Shown in pieces: positions 26,154-35,598 of a stretch of DNA of 64,000 nt. Position 1 is the stretch's first letter, and every line of letters begins with the position of its first letter. This DNA comes from Candidatus Paraprevotella stercoravium (GTDB taxonomy: Bacteria; Bacteroidota; Bacteroidia; Bacteroidales; Bacteroidaceae), in the NCBI GenBank assembly GCA_944320795.1, contig CALUIU010000005.1:50786-114785 (forward strand), given 5' to 3'. The position numbers were made by a program, and so were the translations under genes. Below the pieces are notes generated by a model, which was not told the origin of the DNA, made no database searches, and saw only the letters and a program-made list of their open reading frames with translations.

Positions 26154-27284
26154 ATGAAAACAAAGTTTCTTTCCTTCTTGACTTTTTGTCTGTTAGCAGG
26201 AACTGTTGCTGCCGACAATCTTTCCGGAAACATTCAGGGTGTTGAGAGTGGGGCTGTCATCGTATGTAGTTATGATCCTGCCAATGGGCAGGCTTTGATG
26301 CGTGATACGGTCACTTTGCAGAACGGAATGTTCTCGATAACCGTACCCGACCGCTTGATGCAGATTCATGTGATAGCCAAACCAAAAGACCATACAGTGG
26401 CAGCCATGATGATGAGTCCCCTCAATGCTTTCCTGTTTTTACCGGGCGATCATCTGAAACTGAATGGCCCGATTACGGCTCTGAAACCTTCGGGTACCCG
26501 GCTTTATAAAGAATTGGATGCCTGTGTGACTTGGAATAATCTGCGTGCGGAATCCGATTCATTGTTACGGATTATAAACACTTATTATCAGGAAAAAGAG
26601 AAAAATCAGGAAATCCTGTCCCGGCTGATGGTGCAGTTGAAAGAAGTTCATGCCGAACAGGAAAAGGCTTGCAAGGAGATTGTGATGCAGCAGCCCGGCA
26701 GCCTGGCTGCGGCTTATCTGGTGATGCAGCAACCGTTGAATTATGCCGTATCTCTGATTCCATTGCTCAGCACAGAGATACAGAATGGTGTGTTCCGTCC
26801 TGTTTTTGACCGGATGAAGAGCAATTATGAACAGGCCCTTAAGCGTGAGGAGGCTCAGAAAATGCTGATCCCCGGAAAAAGAGTCCCAGAATTTCGTTTG
26901 CGTGATCTGAATGGTCAGGAGCGTACCTTGGCTGATTTTCAGGGAAAATATGTACTTCTGGATTTTTGGGGAACCTGGTGCGGATGGTGTATCAAGGGCA
27001 TTCCGCAGATGAAGGAATATTATCAGAAATATAAAGACCGGATGGAGATTGTGGGCATTTGCTGTAATGATACGGAGAACGCCTGGCGTAACGGAGTGGC
27101 CAAGCACGGTCTGCCGTGGACGAATCTTTATAACGGGTATGAAAAAGAAGTCACAACTCGTTATGCCGTCAGTGGTTTCCCGACCAAAGTGCTGATTGAC
27201 CCGAACGGTAATCTGGTACAGATCTTTGTCGGAGAGTCCAAGGAACTCTATCAGAAACTCGATAAATTATTCACTAACCAATAA
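26154..27284 (+). CDS. TlpA-like thioredoxin-fold protein with DUF4369 N-terminus
   Basis: A 376-residue exported protein: Sec signal peptide ending AGTVAADN, an N-terminal beta-rich DUF4369-type domain (about 22-115), a helical middle and a C-terminal redoxin domain with the CxxC active site in FWGTWCGWCIKG (about 270-282) and the cis-Pro region SGFPTKVLID. Such proteins reduce or rearrange disulfides in the periplasm, often for cytochrome or surface-protein maturation. It is 15 bp upstream of the GH20 gene and is probably co-transcribed with it; a shared substrate is not evident. Confidence 0.88.
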   Translation: MKTKFLSFLTFCLLAGTVAADNLSGNIQGVESGAVIVCSYDPANGQALMRDTVTLQNGMFSITVPDRLMQIHVIAKPKDHTVAAMMMSPLNAFLFLPGDHLKLNGPITALKPSGTRLYKELDACVTWNNLRAESDSLLRIINTYYQEKEKNQEILSRLMVQLKEVHAEQEKACKEIVMQQPGSLAAAYLVMQQPLNYAVSLIPLLSTEIQNGVFRPVFDRMKSNYEQALKREEAQKMLIPGKRVPEFRLRDLNGQERTLADFQGKYVLLDFWGTWCGWCIKGIPQMKEYYQKYKDRMEIVGICCNDTENAWRNGVAKHGLPWTNLYNGYEKEVTTRYAVSGFPTKVLIDPNGNLVQIFVGESKELYQKLDKLFTNQ

Positions 27285-27299
27285 ATTGTAATTACCCTT

Positions 27300-29267
27300 A
27301 TGAGAAAAGTTAAAAGAATTGTAGTGTTGGCATGCAGTGTTTTCTGTCTGTCGGGTGCCGTATGGGCACAGAACGCAAAGCCTTTTGTCATTCCGGAATT
27401 GAAAGAGTGGAAAGGTGGTGACGGACAGTTTGCTCCGACCGCTTCTTCACGCATCGTTTGTGCTTCCGGAGAGGCGGAACTGTTGCGAGTAGCTCAGGCT
27501 TTTGCCGCCGACTATGAAGAGATGTTCGGTGTTCGTATGCCGGTTATGGTAGGCAAGGCAAAGGCCGGAGATTTCGTATTCCAGCTCAAGGCCGACAAGA
27601 AGATGCCGAAAGAAGGTTACGACATCAGTATCACTGACCGCGTATCGGTTACGGCTCCTGAAACTTCGGGCGCTTTTTGGGCAACCCGTACACTGCTGCA
27701 GATGACCGAGCAGTCGGACAGCCGCAGTTTGGTCAAAGGTAATATGCGTGATTTCCCGAGCTATGCCGTGCGCGGATTCATGCTCGATGTGGCCCGTAAG
27801 TTCTTCACGATTGACTTCCTGCGCGATTATGTGAAGTTCATGGCCTACTACAAGATGAATACCTTCCAGATTCATTTGAATGACAATGGTTTCAAGCAGT
27901 ACTTTGAGCACGACTGGAACAAGACCTATGCCGCTTTCCGTCTGGAGTGCGACACTTATCCGGGACTGACTGCCGAGGATGGCTTCTATACCAAGAAGGA
28001 TTTCATTGACTTGCAGAAGCTGGCCGAAAACAACTATGTGGACATTATTCCGGAAATCGATGCCCCGGCTCATGCTTTGGCTTTTTCACATTATAAGCCG
28101 GAAATCGGCAGCCAGACTTACGGCATGGATCACCTGGATCTGGGCAATCCGGAAACTTACAAGTTCATGGACGGCCTGTTCAAGGAATATCTTGAGGGAG
28201 AAAATCCGGTGTTCCGTGGCAAACGGGTGAATATCGGTACCGATGAATACTCCAATAAGGACAAGCAGGTGGTAGAACAGTTCCGTGCCTTTACCGACCA
28301 CTATATCAGATATGTGGAGCAGTTTGGCAAGCAGGCTTGCGTGTGGGGCGCTCTGACCCATGCCAAAGGTGATACTCCGGTGAAGGTGGATAATGTGGTG
28401 ATGAATATCTGGCACAATCCTTATGCGCAGCCACGTGATATGAAGGAGTTGGGCTACAAGATGATCAGTATTCCTGACGGATTGACTTACATTGTGCCTC
28501 AGGCCGGTTATTATTACGATTACCTGAACTGCCAGTATCTGTATGAGAACTGGACACCGGCGGTGATTGCCGACCAGACATTCGATGAGAACGATCCTTA
28601 TGTATTGGGCGGTATGTTTGCCGTATGGAACGATCATGTAGGTAACGGAATCTCGATGCAGGATGTACACCACCGTGTTTTCCCGGCCATGCAGACTCTG
28701 GCTGTGAAGATGTGGACCGGTAAGGATGCCAAGTTGCCGTATGCCGACTTCAACCAGAAGCGCCTGGCTCTGAGCGAGGCTCCGGGTGTGAATATCTTGG
28801 GCCGTATCGGCGAGGGTAAGGAAATGGTGTATGAAACTGCCGTGGTAACTCCGGGCATGCAGACTCCTTATCGCGAAGTGGGCTACGATTACACCGTAAG
28901 CTTCGACATCGAAGGAGCCGATGAGGCTAAGGGTACCGAGCTGTTCCGCTCACGTGACGCCGTGTTCTATCTGGCCGATCCGATCAGCGGTATGCTGGGA
29001 TATGCCCGTGACGGCTATCTCTATACTTTCGGTTATCGTGTGAAACCGGGTAAGGTGAACATTGCCATCGAGGGCGATAATCAGGCTACCCGTCTGTATA
29101 TCGACGGAAAGCTGGTTGAGGAACTGGGCAAGCGCACTCTGTATTATAACGAGGGCGGAAAGGACAAGATGTACCAGTCACGCACTCTGGTGTTCCCGTT
29201 GGAGAAGGCCGGTCTGTTCTCTAGCCGTATCAGCAACTTGAAAGTTTATAATTACAAGCAGCATTAA
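27300..29267 (+). CDS. Secreted GH20 beta-N-acetylhexosaminidase
   Basis: A 655-residue exported glycoside hydrolase with signal peptide (cleavage near AVWAQ), an N-terminal GH20b-like domain (about 27-150), the TIM barrel from RGFMLDVARKFF onward, and a C-terminal beta-sandwich of the LamG type (about 510-655). The catalytic Asp-Glu pair is in NIGTDEYS (about residue 315); the preceding HLNDNGF and IPEIDAPAH motifs are also as in GH20. Substrates would be terminal GlcNAc/GalNAc on host glycans or chitin-like oligomers. No SusC/SusD pair is adjacent, so it is not in a typical polysaccharide utilisation locus. Confidence 0.9.
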   Translation: MRKVKRIVVLACSVFCLSGAVWAQNAKPFVIPELKEWKGGDGQFAPTASSRIVCASGEAELLRVAQAFAADYEEMFGVRMPVMVGKAKAGDFVFQLKADKKMPKEGYDISITDRVSVTAPETSGAFWATRTLLQMTEQSDSRSLVKGNMRDFPSYAVRGFMLDVARKFFTIDFLRDYVKFMAYYKMNTFQIHLNDNGFKQYFEHDWNKTYAAFRLECDTYPGLTAEDGFYTKKDFIDLQKLAENNYVDIIPEIDAPAHALAFSHYKPEIGSQTYGMDHLDLGNPETYKFMDGLFKEYLEGENPVFRGKRVNIGTDEYSNKDKQVVEQFRAFTDHYIRYVEQFGKQACVWGALTHAKGDTPVKVDNVVMNIWHNPYAQPRDMKELGYKMISIPDGLTYIVPQAGYYYDYLNCQYLYENWTPAVIADQTFDENDPYVLGGMFAVWNDHVGNGISMQDVHHRVFPAMQTLAVKMWTGKDAKLPYADFNQKRLALSEAPGVNILGRIGEGKEMVYETAVVTPGMQTPYREVGYDYTVSFDIEGADEAKGTELFRSRDAVFYLADPISGMLGYARDGYLYTFGYRVKPGKVNIAIEGDNQATRLYIDGKLVEELGKRTLYYNEGGKDKMYQSRTLVFPLEKAGLFSSRISNLKVYNYKQH

Positions 29268-29290
29268 TTCCCGAACGGGATATGAAAATG

Positions 29291-29319
29291 CGGGGCGACA
29301 TCATACAGATGTTGCCCCG
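29291..29319 (+). terminator. Terminator of the GH20 gene
   Basis: CGGGGCGACATC (29291-29302) pairs with GATGTTGCCCCG (29308-29319), 5-nt loop, then TTTTTG. Confidence 0.9.
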
Positions 29320-29349
29320 TTTTTGTATCATTCTGTTGACTTTATCAGA

Positions 29350-29411
29350 TTACTGTCCCGTCGGTAATGGATTATTGCGCTGTCAGTAATCCATTACTTA
29401 CGGGGCAGTAA
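29350..29411. repeat. Long near-perfect hairpin between convergent terminators
   Basis: The arms 29350-29374 and 29387-29411 pair over 25 positions with one mismatch and two G-T pairs around a 12-nt loop; the core is TAATGGATTA/TAATCCATTA. It is distinct from the two terminators on each side and has no U-tract. It looks like a REP- or MITE-type palindromic element or a structured small RNA. Confidence 0.6.
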
Positions 29412-29451
29412 AATGAAAGGATGTCGCATTTTTGGGTCAGAGTACGAAAAA

Positions 29452-29502
29452 ATCCCTTTATTCCGTGCCGGATTTTAAGACTACGGCACAAAATAAAGGG
29501 AT
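29452..29502 (-). terminator. Terminator of the frr-rsgA-nfeD-floA operon
   Basis: ATCCCTTTATT/AATAAAGGGAT (29452-29462 and 29492-29502) with inner GTGCCG/CGGCAC stem; on the minus strand TTTTTCG follows. It lies 17 bp after the floA stop. Confidence 0.85.
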
Positions 29503-29519
29503 GAAAGGAGGCGGAGTTC

Positions 29520-30515
29520 TTACTCCAGAATATCCTTGATGTCTTCTTTTCCCAGTTTGGAGATGCGTTCCCGCATGGCAGTGTCTCCTTTCAGGTTCTG
29601 TAGTTTGTAATAATCCATAAAGCCCATGTTTCCGTCGCGCAGAGCCTGAGCCAACGCTTTAGGTACCTCGGCTTCGGCCTGAATCACCTCGGCACGTGCT
29701 TCTTCCGCCTTGGCCTTCATTTCCTGTTCTGCGGCAATAGCCATGGCACGACGCTCTTCGGCTTTGGCCTGTGCGATATTCTTGTCGGCGTTGGCCTGGT
29801 CTATCTGCAGGGTAGCACCGATGTTCTTGCCCACGTCGATGTCGGCAATATCGATAGACAGAATCTCGAAAGCCGTACCGGCATCCAGACCCTTCTTCAG
29901 TACCAGTTTGGAGATGGAATCCGGATTCTCGAGTACCTGTTCGTGGTTTTCGGCAGAACCGATAGACGAGACGATGCCTTCGCCTACACGGGCTAGAATC
30001 GTATCTTCTCCGGCTCCACCCACCAGCTGATGGATGTTGGCCCGCACGGTAACGCGTGCTTTGGCAATCAGCTGAATACCGTTCTTGGCCACTGCTGCTA
30101 CCGGCGGGGTGTCGATCACCTTTGGGTTTACGGAAGTCTGCACAGCCTCGAATACATCACGGCCCGCCAGGTCGATGGCGGTAGCCTTTTCAAAAGGCAG
30201 GTCGATGTTGGCTTTCGAAGCGGATACCAGTGCATGCACCACGCGCTGCACATGACCGCCGGTCATGTAGTGCGCTTCCAGATTATCGCGTGTCACGTTG
30301 GTCAGTCCGGCCTTGTGCGCTTCTATCAGACAAGGCACAATGACATTGGGCGGCACATTACGGATACGCATCAGAAACAGCTGGATGAGCGAAATGTGAA
30401 CGCCCGATACCTTGGCCGACAGCCAGAGGAAGAAAGGTACGAAGTGAAAGAATATACTCAGAACAATGATGACCGCTACCGCAATGATAACCGGTCCGAA
30501 AAATTGAATCTCCAT
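29520..30515 (-). CDS. floA: Flotillin-like protein FloA
   Basis: Membrane scaffold protein of functional membrane microdomains. The 331-residue protein has one hydrophobic segment near the N-terminus (about 10-35), a band-7/SPFH-type domain with [28 protein letters not shown] content (about 130-160, cited in part), and an Ala/Glu-rich helical tail ([20 protein letters not shown] region, about 255-285) typical of flotillin coiled coils. It is preceded by an nfeD gene, the usual partner, supporting the call. Confidence 0.92.
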   Translation of the reverse strand: MEIQFFGPVIIAVAVIIVLSIFFHFVPFFLWLSAKVSGVHISLIQLFLMRIRNVPPNVIVPCLIEAHKAGLTNVTRDNLEAHYMTGGHVQRVVHALVSASKANIDLPFEKATAIDLAGRDVFEAVQTSVNPKVIDTPPVAAVAKNGIQLIAKARVTVRANIHQLVGGAGEDTILARVGEGIVSSIGSAENHEQVLENPDSISKLVLKKGLDAGTAFEILSIDIADIDVGKNIGATLQIDQANADKNIAQAKAEERRAMAIAAEQEMKAKAEEARAEVIQAEAEVPKALAQALRDGNMGFMDYYKLQNLKGDTAMRERISKLGKEDIKDILE

Positions 30516-30552
30516 GATATGTCAGGTATTAAGTGAATAAAAACAGGTTCTT

Positions 30553-31029
30553 TTATGAAGGGTTTTCTGCGCGTTTCACCCATACTTGTCCGTCGATAAC
30601 CCGAGTAACAACAATGGGAGTCTTTTCATCCAGAAAACCGTCGGCGGATTGTACCTGTACGATCTTTCCGTCGAAGTCAGCATTGCCAATCAACGCCAGG
30701 CGAGTCTGCGCTATTCCCCGGTCACCTACTTTAACAGAAAGCTGCTCTTCCGTGGCTGCTGTCGAGTCGATGGTGCGTTTCAGCGAGATGCGGTCCAAAG
30801 CCTTGGAACGGAGCATCCAGATACCTGCCAGCAGACAGATGATCAGGGATGAGGCCAATACGATGATACCCGCAGACAGACCATAGCCGTCAAATACCAG
30901 CACATTGGCGCCGATGAGGCATGCGGCCGAAACGATTCCTGCCAAACTGGTTCCGGGAATAATAAAAATCTCCAGAGCCATAAAGAATACGCAAAGTACA
31001 AATAGGGTACAGATAAGAATAATGTCCAT
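30553..31029 (-). CDS. NfeD-family membrane protein (short form)
   Basis: A 158-residue protein with three to four membrane helices (about 1-75) and a C-terminal OB-fold domain (about 95-158, including GDRGIAQTRLALIGNADFDG). It is the short NfeD1b type without the ClpP-like protease domain. NfeD proteins work with the flotillin encoded next to them in organising membrane domains. Confidence 0.85.
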   Translation of the reverse strand: MDIILICTLFVLCVFFMALEIFIIPGTSLAGIVSAACLIGANVLVFDGYGLSAGIIVLASSLIICLLAGIWMLRSKALDRISLKRTIDSTAATEEQLSVKVGDRGIAQTRLALIGNADFDGKIVQVQSADGFLDEKTPIVVTRVIDGQVWVKRAENPS

Positions 31030-31119
31030 AAGCCTATAATTTTTTCGATTATTAGGATAATAGGCGGATAAAAGCGTTTCCGGAAGTGGAAACGCTGAAT
31101 GAGAAGTTTGGAGGGAAAA

Positions 31120-32052
31120 CTAATACCCTTGACGGTATTTGTTTTCGTCTTTGTCTTCAAGCATGCTAAGGTAGGAATTGTAGCGGCTCTGGCTGATGTA
31201 ATGTTCTTCCACCGCCCGAAGTACGGCACATCCCGGCTCGTGTGTGTGCGTACAGTTGTTGTACTTGCAGTCGGCCGATACGGCGAATATTTCCTTGAAA
31301 TAATGCGCCACCTCTTCCTTCTCCATATCAAAGGTACCGAAGCCCTTGATGCCCGGAGTGTCGATGATGTATCCTCCCTGAGGCAGCTCGAACATCTCAC
31401 TGAAAGTAGTGGTATGCATACCCGTATCATGCGCGTAGGAAATTTCGGCTGTTTTGGCGCCGATACCCGGTAGCAGGGCATTCAGCAGGGTAGACTTGCC
31501 TACACCTGAGTTTCCGGAAAAGAGTGTGATTTTTCCGGACAGTTCCTGCTGCAGGATGTCAATGCCTTCACCGTTTAGTGCGGAACAGCAGAAACAGCGG
31601 TAGCCGATGGTCTCATACAGGTTAATCAGAGCCTGCATGTAGCTGGTTTCCTCCTCGCTGTAACAGTCTGTCTTGTTAAAAATAAGGCAGACCGGAACCC
31701 GATAAGCTTCTGCCGAAGCCAGAAAACGGTCAATAAACGTGGTTGATGTTTCGGGATGGCTTACGGTAACTACCAGAAAGACCTGATCCAGGTTGGCAGC
31801 CAGAATATGACTTTGTTTGGACAGGTTGGAAGCCTTTCGGATGATATAGTTTTTGCGGTCCTCAATCTCGCAGATAAAGGCGGTGCCTTCGGCATTCGGC
31901 TGTATGGTCACACGATCGCCTACTGCTACAGGATTGGTACTCCGGATCCCTTTCAGACGGAAGTTTCCCTTGATCTTGCAGTCAATAAGCTGGTTGTCGT
32001 CTGTTTTGACGACATACCAGCTTCCTGTGTTCTTGATGACAAGTCCCTTCAT
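31120..32052 (-). CDS. rsgA: Ribosome small-subunit GTPase A
   Basis: Circularly permuted GTPase that acts late in 30S subunit maturation. The 310-residue protein has an N-terminal OB domain, G4 NKTD before G1 [12 protein letters not shown]3 DTPGIKGF, and a C-terminal zinc knuckle [14 protein letters not shown]. It is directly after frr (stop and start adjacent). Confidence 0.96.
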   Translation of the reverse strand: MKGLVIKNTGSWYVVKTDDNQLIDCKIKGNFRLKGIRSTNPVAVGDRVTIQPNAEGTAFICEIEDRKNYIIRKASNLSKQSHILAANLDQVFLVVTVSHPETSTTFIDRFLASAEAYRVPVCLIFNKTDCYSEEETSYMQALINLYETIGYRCFCCSALNGEGIDILQQELSGKITLFSGNSGVGKSTLLNALLPGIGAKTAEISYAHDTGMHTTTFSEMFELPQGGYIIDTPGIKGFGTFDMEKEEVAHYFKEIFAVSADCKYNNCTHTHEPGCAVLRAVEEHYISQSRYNSYLSMLEDKDENKYRQGY

Positions 32053-32613
32053 TTAGACAGTCATGATTTCTTTTTCCTTGGCAGCCAACAGAGTTTCAAT
32101 CTGCTTGATCGCTTTGTCGTGCTGCTTCTGCAGATCATTTTCTGCATCCTTTTCCATATCCTCGCTCAGTCCGTCCTTGATGGCCTTCTTCAGCTTGTCA
32201 ATGGTATCGCGGCGTGCGTTGCGCACACTTACCTTGGCGGTTTCTGCCTCTTTGCTGCACTGCTTGGCCAAAGTCTTACGACGCTCCTCGGTCAATGGAG
32301 GAATACCCAGACGGATAATCTCACCGTTGTTTTCCGGCATGATGCCCAGATCAGAGTCGATAATGGCCTTCTCAATGATGCGGAACATGCTCTTGTCCCA
32401 AGGCTTGATGGCAATGGTACGTGCGTCTGGAGTGTTTACAGCCGCAACATTATTGATCGGTACCATGCTTCCGTATGAGTCTACGCGGATGCTGTCCAAA
32501 ATACGTACGTCAGCTTTTCCGGCGCGGATGTGAGCCAGTGAATCTTCAAGATACATTACGGCTTCATCCATTTTTTCTTGTGCCTCGGCGAGGCATGATT
32601 TTACGTCAATCAT
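32053..32613 (-). CDS. frr: Ribosome recycling factor
   Basis: Splits post-termination ribosomes with EF-G. The 186-residue length, the AHIRAGKADVRILDSI region and the ending typical of RRF (triple-helix domain KQIETLLAAKEKEI) are all present. First gene of the leftward frr-rsgA-nfeD-floA run. In other bacteria frr usually follows pyrH; here pyrH lies 4.3 kb away with the VTC cassette between, so the pair has been separated. Confidence 0.97.
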   Translation of the reverse strand: MIDVKSCLAEAQEKMDEAVMYLEDSLAHIRAGKADVRILDSIRVDSYGSMVPINNVAAVNTPDARTIAIKPWDKSMFRIIEKAIIDSDLGIMPENNGEIIRLGIPPLTEERRKTLAKQCSKEAETAKVSVRNARRDTIDKLKKAIKDGLSEDMEKDAENDLQKQHDKAIKQIETLLAAKEKEIMTV

Positions 32614-32658
32614 ATTGAATTGTTTTAGTCGTTATTGAATGAATATTTGATGATGGAG

Positions 32659-32685
32659 CAAAAATAGTTTTTTTTTTTTTTTTTT
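32659..32685 (-). promoter_or_regulatory. -7 box of frr operon next to an 18-base T tract
   Basis: CAAAAATA (32659-32666) is TATTTTTG on the minus strand, 46 bp before the frr ATG. Immediately upstream on that strand is an uninterrupted run of 18 A (T18 on plus, 32668-32685), and a second run A12 at 32705-32716. The long tract occupies the place of the -33/-7 spacer, so slippage would change promoter spacing. No TTTG is found at the expected -33 position. Confidence 0.45.
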
Positions 32686-32773
32686 ATTATATTATTTTAA
32701 AAATAAAAAAAAAAAATCTATATCTTTTTAATTATATTGTATTAATCGTCACACTTAATACATAATATCATTT

Positions 32774-33553
32774 GTGGAAGATTCAATCGTTTATAAAAAC
32801 AGTCTTCAGCCTATACTGGAAGCTATGGAGCCGATTTCTCTGCACGAGATGTCGTCCATCCGCCTGATGAATCGTACCGACAAGAAATTCGTGACCGATA
32901 TCGGACATCTGTTTCAAATGCTGGAATTGCTTCGTGATGACTATTTTGTTCAGGAGGTGGAGGGGGTGCGCATTTGTGCTTACCAGACCATTTATTGGGA
33001 TACGCCCGACCATGCCTTTTACCGGATGCATCACAATGGTAAGATACCGAGGCGAAAGATTCGGGTGCGCACTTATCTGGATTCTGATATTACGTTTCTG
33101 GAGATCAAACAGAAAAATAATCACGGACGTACGCACAAGGAACGGATTATGGTGGCAGGAGAGGACCGTCTGTTGGAGAGTGGCGCAGAAGAATTCTTAC
33201 AGGAACAGTTCCAGTGTGGGCTGGAAGCCTTTCATCCGGCTGTGCGTAATCATTTTTATCGGATTACGTTGGTTAATAAAGGCAAGACCGAACGTCTGAC
33301 TATTGATTTTGGCGTGTCGTTTGAGAATTATGAAACCGGTAGCAGGGAAGAGACCGGCAATCTGGTGATTATTGAACTGAAACGTGATGGCAACGTTCCT
33401 TCGCCTGTGCTGCAGGTACTTCGCCAGTTGCGGGTGCGTCCTTTAGGATTCAGTAAATATTGTATTGGTTCCTTACTGACCAACCCGGCGCTGAAGCAGA
33501 ACCGTTTTAAACAGAAGATGACTGAGATCAGAAAAAGAGCAATTTTAAATTAA
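32774..33553 (+). CDS. VTC-domain protein, candidate polyphosphate polymerase
   Basis: A 259-residue cytoplasmic protein of the triphosphate tunnel metalloenzyme fold. Tunnel residues expected for VTC-type polymerases are present in order: RTDKKF (34-39), YWDT (74-77), RRKIRVRTY (93-101), FLEIKQK (108-114) with KER after it, LTIDF (about 178) and IELKRDG (about 200). In eukaryotic Vtc4 this fold makes polyphosphate from ATP; the bacterial substrate is not proven. The start is GTG at 32774. It is first in a five-gene plus-strand cassette with a DUF4956 membrane protein 29 bp downstream, an association also known from other phyla. Confidence 0.85.
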   Translation: MEDSIVYKNSLQPILEAMEPISLHEMSSIRLMNRTDKKFVTDIGHLFQMLELLRDDYFVQEVEGVRICAYQTIYWDTPDHAFYRMHHNGKIPRRKIRVRTYLDSDITFLEIKQKNNHGRTHKERIMVAGEDRLLESGAEEFLQEQFQCGLEAFHPAVRNHFYRITLVNKGKTERLTIDFGVSFENYETGSREETGNLVIIELKRDGNVPSPVLQVLRQLRVRPLGFSKYCIGSLLTNPALKQNRFKQKMTEIRKRAILN

Positions 33554-33582
33554 TAAACCCTGATAAATAAAAAATTATAGCT

Positions 33583-34251
33583 ATGTCTTTTTTAGAACCA
33601 ATTAGTGTGATGGGAGTGCCCGTTTTGGATATACGTGGTTTGTTGGAGTTGTTGGTGCGTTTTGCATTGAATATTCTGGCTGTGGGCAGTATTGTACGCT
33701 TCTTTTATTATCCCAAAAGCCAGCGCAGAGATTATTATTTTACTTTCATTTTAATATCCGTCAGCATTTTTATGCTCGTTTATTATATGGAAGGGGCCAA
33801 ACTGAAAGTCGGTGCGGCACTGGGCCTTTTTGCCATCTTCGGCATTATCCGTTACCGTACGGAGGCTGTGCCTATCCGTGAGATGACTTATCTGTTTTTC
33901 CTGGTAGCTCTGTCGGTCATCAACGGTATGGCCGAGGAGATGAGTATCATTGAACTGATGATCCCGAATCTGATTTTTATTCTGGTGGCCTGGCTCTTTG
34001 AGAGTAGCCGTCTTGTGCGCCATGTTCCCAGCAAATACATCTGTTATGACAATATCAGTCTGATTACTCCCGAGCGTCGTGCCGATCTGATTGCCGATCT
34101 GAAACAACGTACCGGACTGAACGTGATTCGTGTGGAGGTGGGCACCATTGATTTCCTGAGAGACAGTGCCTTGCTCAAAATCTATTATGAAGATGCCGAA
34201 GAGAAAGGAAGCGCAATGGAGGATATGATTCGCTTGCCTAAAAACAATTGA
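33583..34251 (+). CDS. DUF4956 membrane protein
   Basis: A 222-residue inner-membrane protein with four predicted helices (about 20-42, 50-67, 72-86 and 97-140 as one or two), the conserved FGIIRYRTE motif after the third helix, and a cytosolic C-terminal alpha/beta domain of about 75 residues. DUF4956 proteins are almost always found beside VTC-domain proteins, so it probably anchors the polymerase or channels its product or substrate. Function unproven. Confidence 0.85.
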   Translation: MSFLEPISVMGVPVLDIRGLLELLVRFALNILAVGSIVRFFYYPKSQRRDYYFTFILISVSIFMLVYYMEGAKLKVGAALGLFAIFGIIRYRTEAVPIREMTYLFFLVALSVINGMAEEMSIIELMIPNLIFILVAWLFESSRLVRHVPSKYICYDNISLITPERRADLIADLKQRTGLNVIRVEVGTIDFLRDSALLKIYYEDAEEKGSAMEDMIRLPKNN

Positions 34252-34284
34252 GTTCTTTATTGATTCTGATTAAAATCGCAAGTA

Positions 34285-35094
34285 ATGATGAAAAAGAAAA
34301 TATTCGTATTGGCCGGTGCCTTGCTTTGTTGGGGCAACACGTTGAAGGCTCAAGGGGATGATTTCGGACTTTGGACGGAAATCAATGTATCGAAGTCCCT
34401 CCCACATAATCTGGAATTGTCGTTTGAGGGCGAGTATCGTATGGAGGATTGTCTGCGTAAGACAGACCGTTTTGGCGGGACGCTCAGTTTGGGATACAAG
34501 GCCACCAAATTTATGAAATTCAAAGCCGGATATGCGTTATTGTATGGCTTTCATTCAGAGGAACGTAAGGAAAAATATACCAATGATATTAAGGATCCCT
34601 TCTTTTATGAGGGATATAACATAACAGAGTCTTATTGGTCATTGCGTCACCGTTTTAAGGCTGACGTCACTTTTGACAAGAAATTCTTTAAGTGGTTGAA
34701 GATTTCTTTGCGTGAACGTTATCAGTATACATTCCGTCCGGAACAGGAAGTGCCACGCATGAAATACCGCTTCTATGAGGGCAAACTCAAACCTGGCTAT
34801 CCTGAATCCGATCCGGATGTGAAGCATGAGAAGAGCACACACATGCTGCGTTCCCGTCTGGAGTTCCAATACGACAAGAAAAAATGTGACTGGAAGCCGT
34901 TTGTTTCTTTTGAGGTCTACAATGACTTGGCCAATCAGATGAAAACCGGTGAATATAAAGTGATGTGTGGTACGGACTATAAGATCTCCAAACAGCACAA
35001 AGTGAATGTGTCTTATCTGTATAATACCGAGATGGAGTCACATCCTTATGAGAGCCGTCATGTGTTGATTTTAGGTTATTCATATGATTTCTAA
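34285..35094 (+). CDS. DUF2490 outer-membrane barrel protein
   Basis: A 269-residue exported protein: signal peptide ending NTLKAQ, then alternating strands rich in Tyr/Arg/Lys (SLRHRFKADVTF, KISLRERYQYTF, RSRLEFQYD) and a C-terminal Phe in LGYSYDF, the usual end of an outer-membrane beta barrel. About 10-12 strands can be drawn. DUF2490 proteins have no known function. Within this cassette it could be a pore or anchor for the product of the VTC protein or for the exported proteins that follow. Confidence 0.78.
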   Translation: MMKKKIFVLAGALLCWGNTLKAQGDDFGLWTEINVSKSLPHNLELSFEGEYRMEDCLRKTDRFGGTLSLGYKATKFMKFKAGYALLYGFHSEERKEKYTNDIKDPFFYEGYNITESYWSLRHRFKADVTFDKKFFKWLKISLRERYQYTFRPEQEVPRMKYRFYEGKLKPGYPESDPDVKHEKSTHMLRSRLEFQYDKKKCDWKPFVSFEVYNDLANQMKTGEYKVMCGTDYKISKQHKVNVSYLYNTEMESHPYESRHVLILGYSYDF

Positions 35095-35118
35095 ACCAAA
35101 ACACAAAATAATAGAATT

Positions 35119-35598
35119 ATGAAAAAAAGTTGGTGGGGCATTCTGCCCGTAATCGCATTGCTGACTCCTCAATGGAGTTATGCCGACGAGACAGAATATA
35201 TGGTGTTTCTGTCATCGTCCGGTGAGCGGCAAGTTCCTGTTTCCGATCTGAAAAAAGTGGTTTTTCAGGGTGGAGAAATGATTGTGGAGAAGAAGGACAA
35301 CACTTCAGAGCGTTTTGCTTTGGGAGATATGAACAAGATGTTTTTCCAGATGCAGACTACCGGTATTGAGAAACCGGTTGGAACTGCAGGTCGTCTGATT
35401 TGGAATGCACAGACTGGTGAAATAAGATTGCCGGCGGTTTCGTCCGGCGCCTGGGCTACGGTGTATTCGCTGAGCGGCATGGTAGTCTGCAAGGAGCGGA
35501 TGGCAGCAGCCGGCGGAACTCTGTCGCTGAATCATTTGCCGAAAGGTGTTTATGTGGTGCATTATGCCGGAATGACGCTTAAAATTGTGAAGCCATGA
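35119..35598 (+). CDS. Small exported protein with type IX-like C-terminal sorting domain
   Basis: A 159-residue protein with signal peptide (cleavage near WSYADE). Its N-terminal half has two short repeats of the type SDLKKVVFQGG and LGDMNKMFFQ. The last 80 residues fit a Por-type A sorting domain: GIEKPVG lead-in, ATVYSLSGMVVCKERM, LSLNHLPKGVYVVHYAGMTLKIVKP in pieces (LPKGVYVV and TLKIVKP are the hallmarks). Proteins with this end are moved across the outer membrane by the type IX system and fixed to the surface. Its stop overlaps the next start (ATGA at 35595-35598). Confidence 0.72.
   Translation: MKKSWWGILPVIALLTPQWSYADETEYMVFLSSSGERQVPVSDLKKVVFQGGEMIVEKKDNTSERFALGDMNKMFFQMQTTGIEKPVGTAGRLIWNAQTGEIRLPAVSSGAWATVYSLSGMVVCKERMAAAGGTLSLNHLPKGVYVVHYAGMTLKIVKP

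Noticed and set aside
27300..29267. GH20 enzyme as catalytically dead
   Set aside because: The motif NIGTDEYS differs from the common HIGGDE form, but the Asp-Glu pair and other active-site motifs remain.
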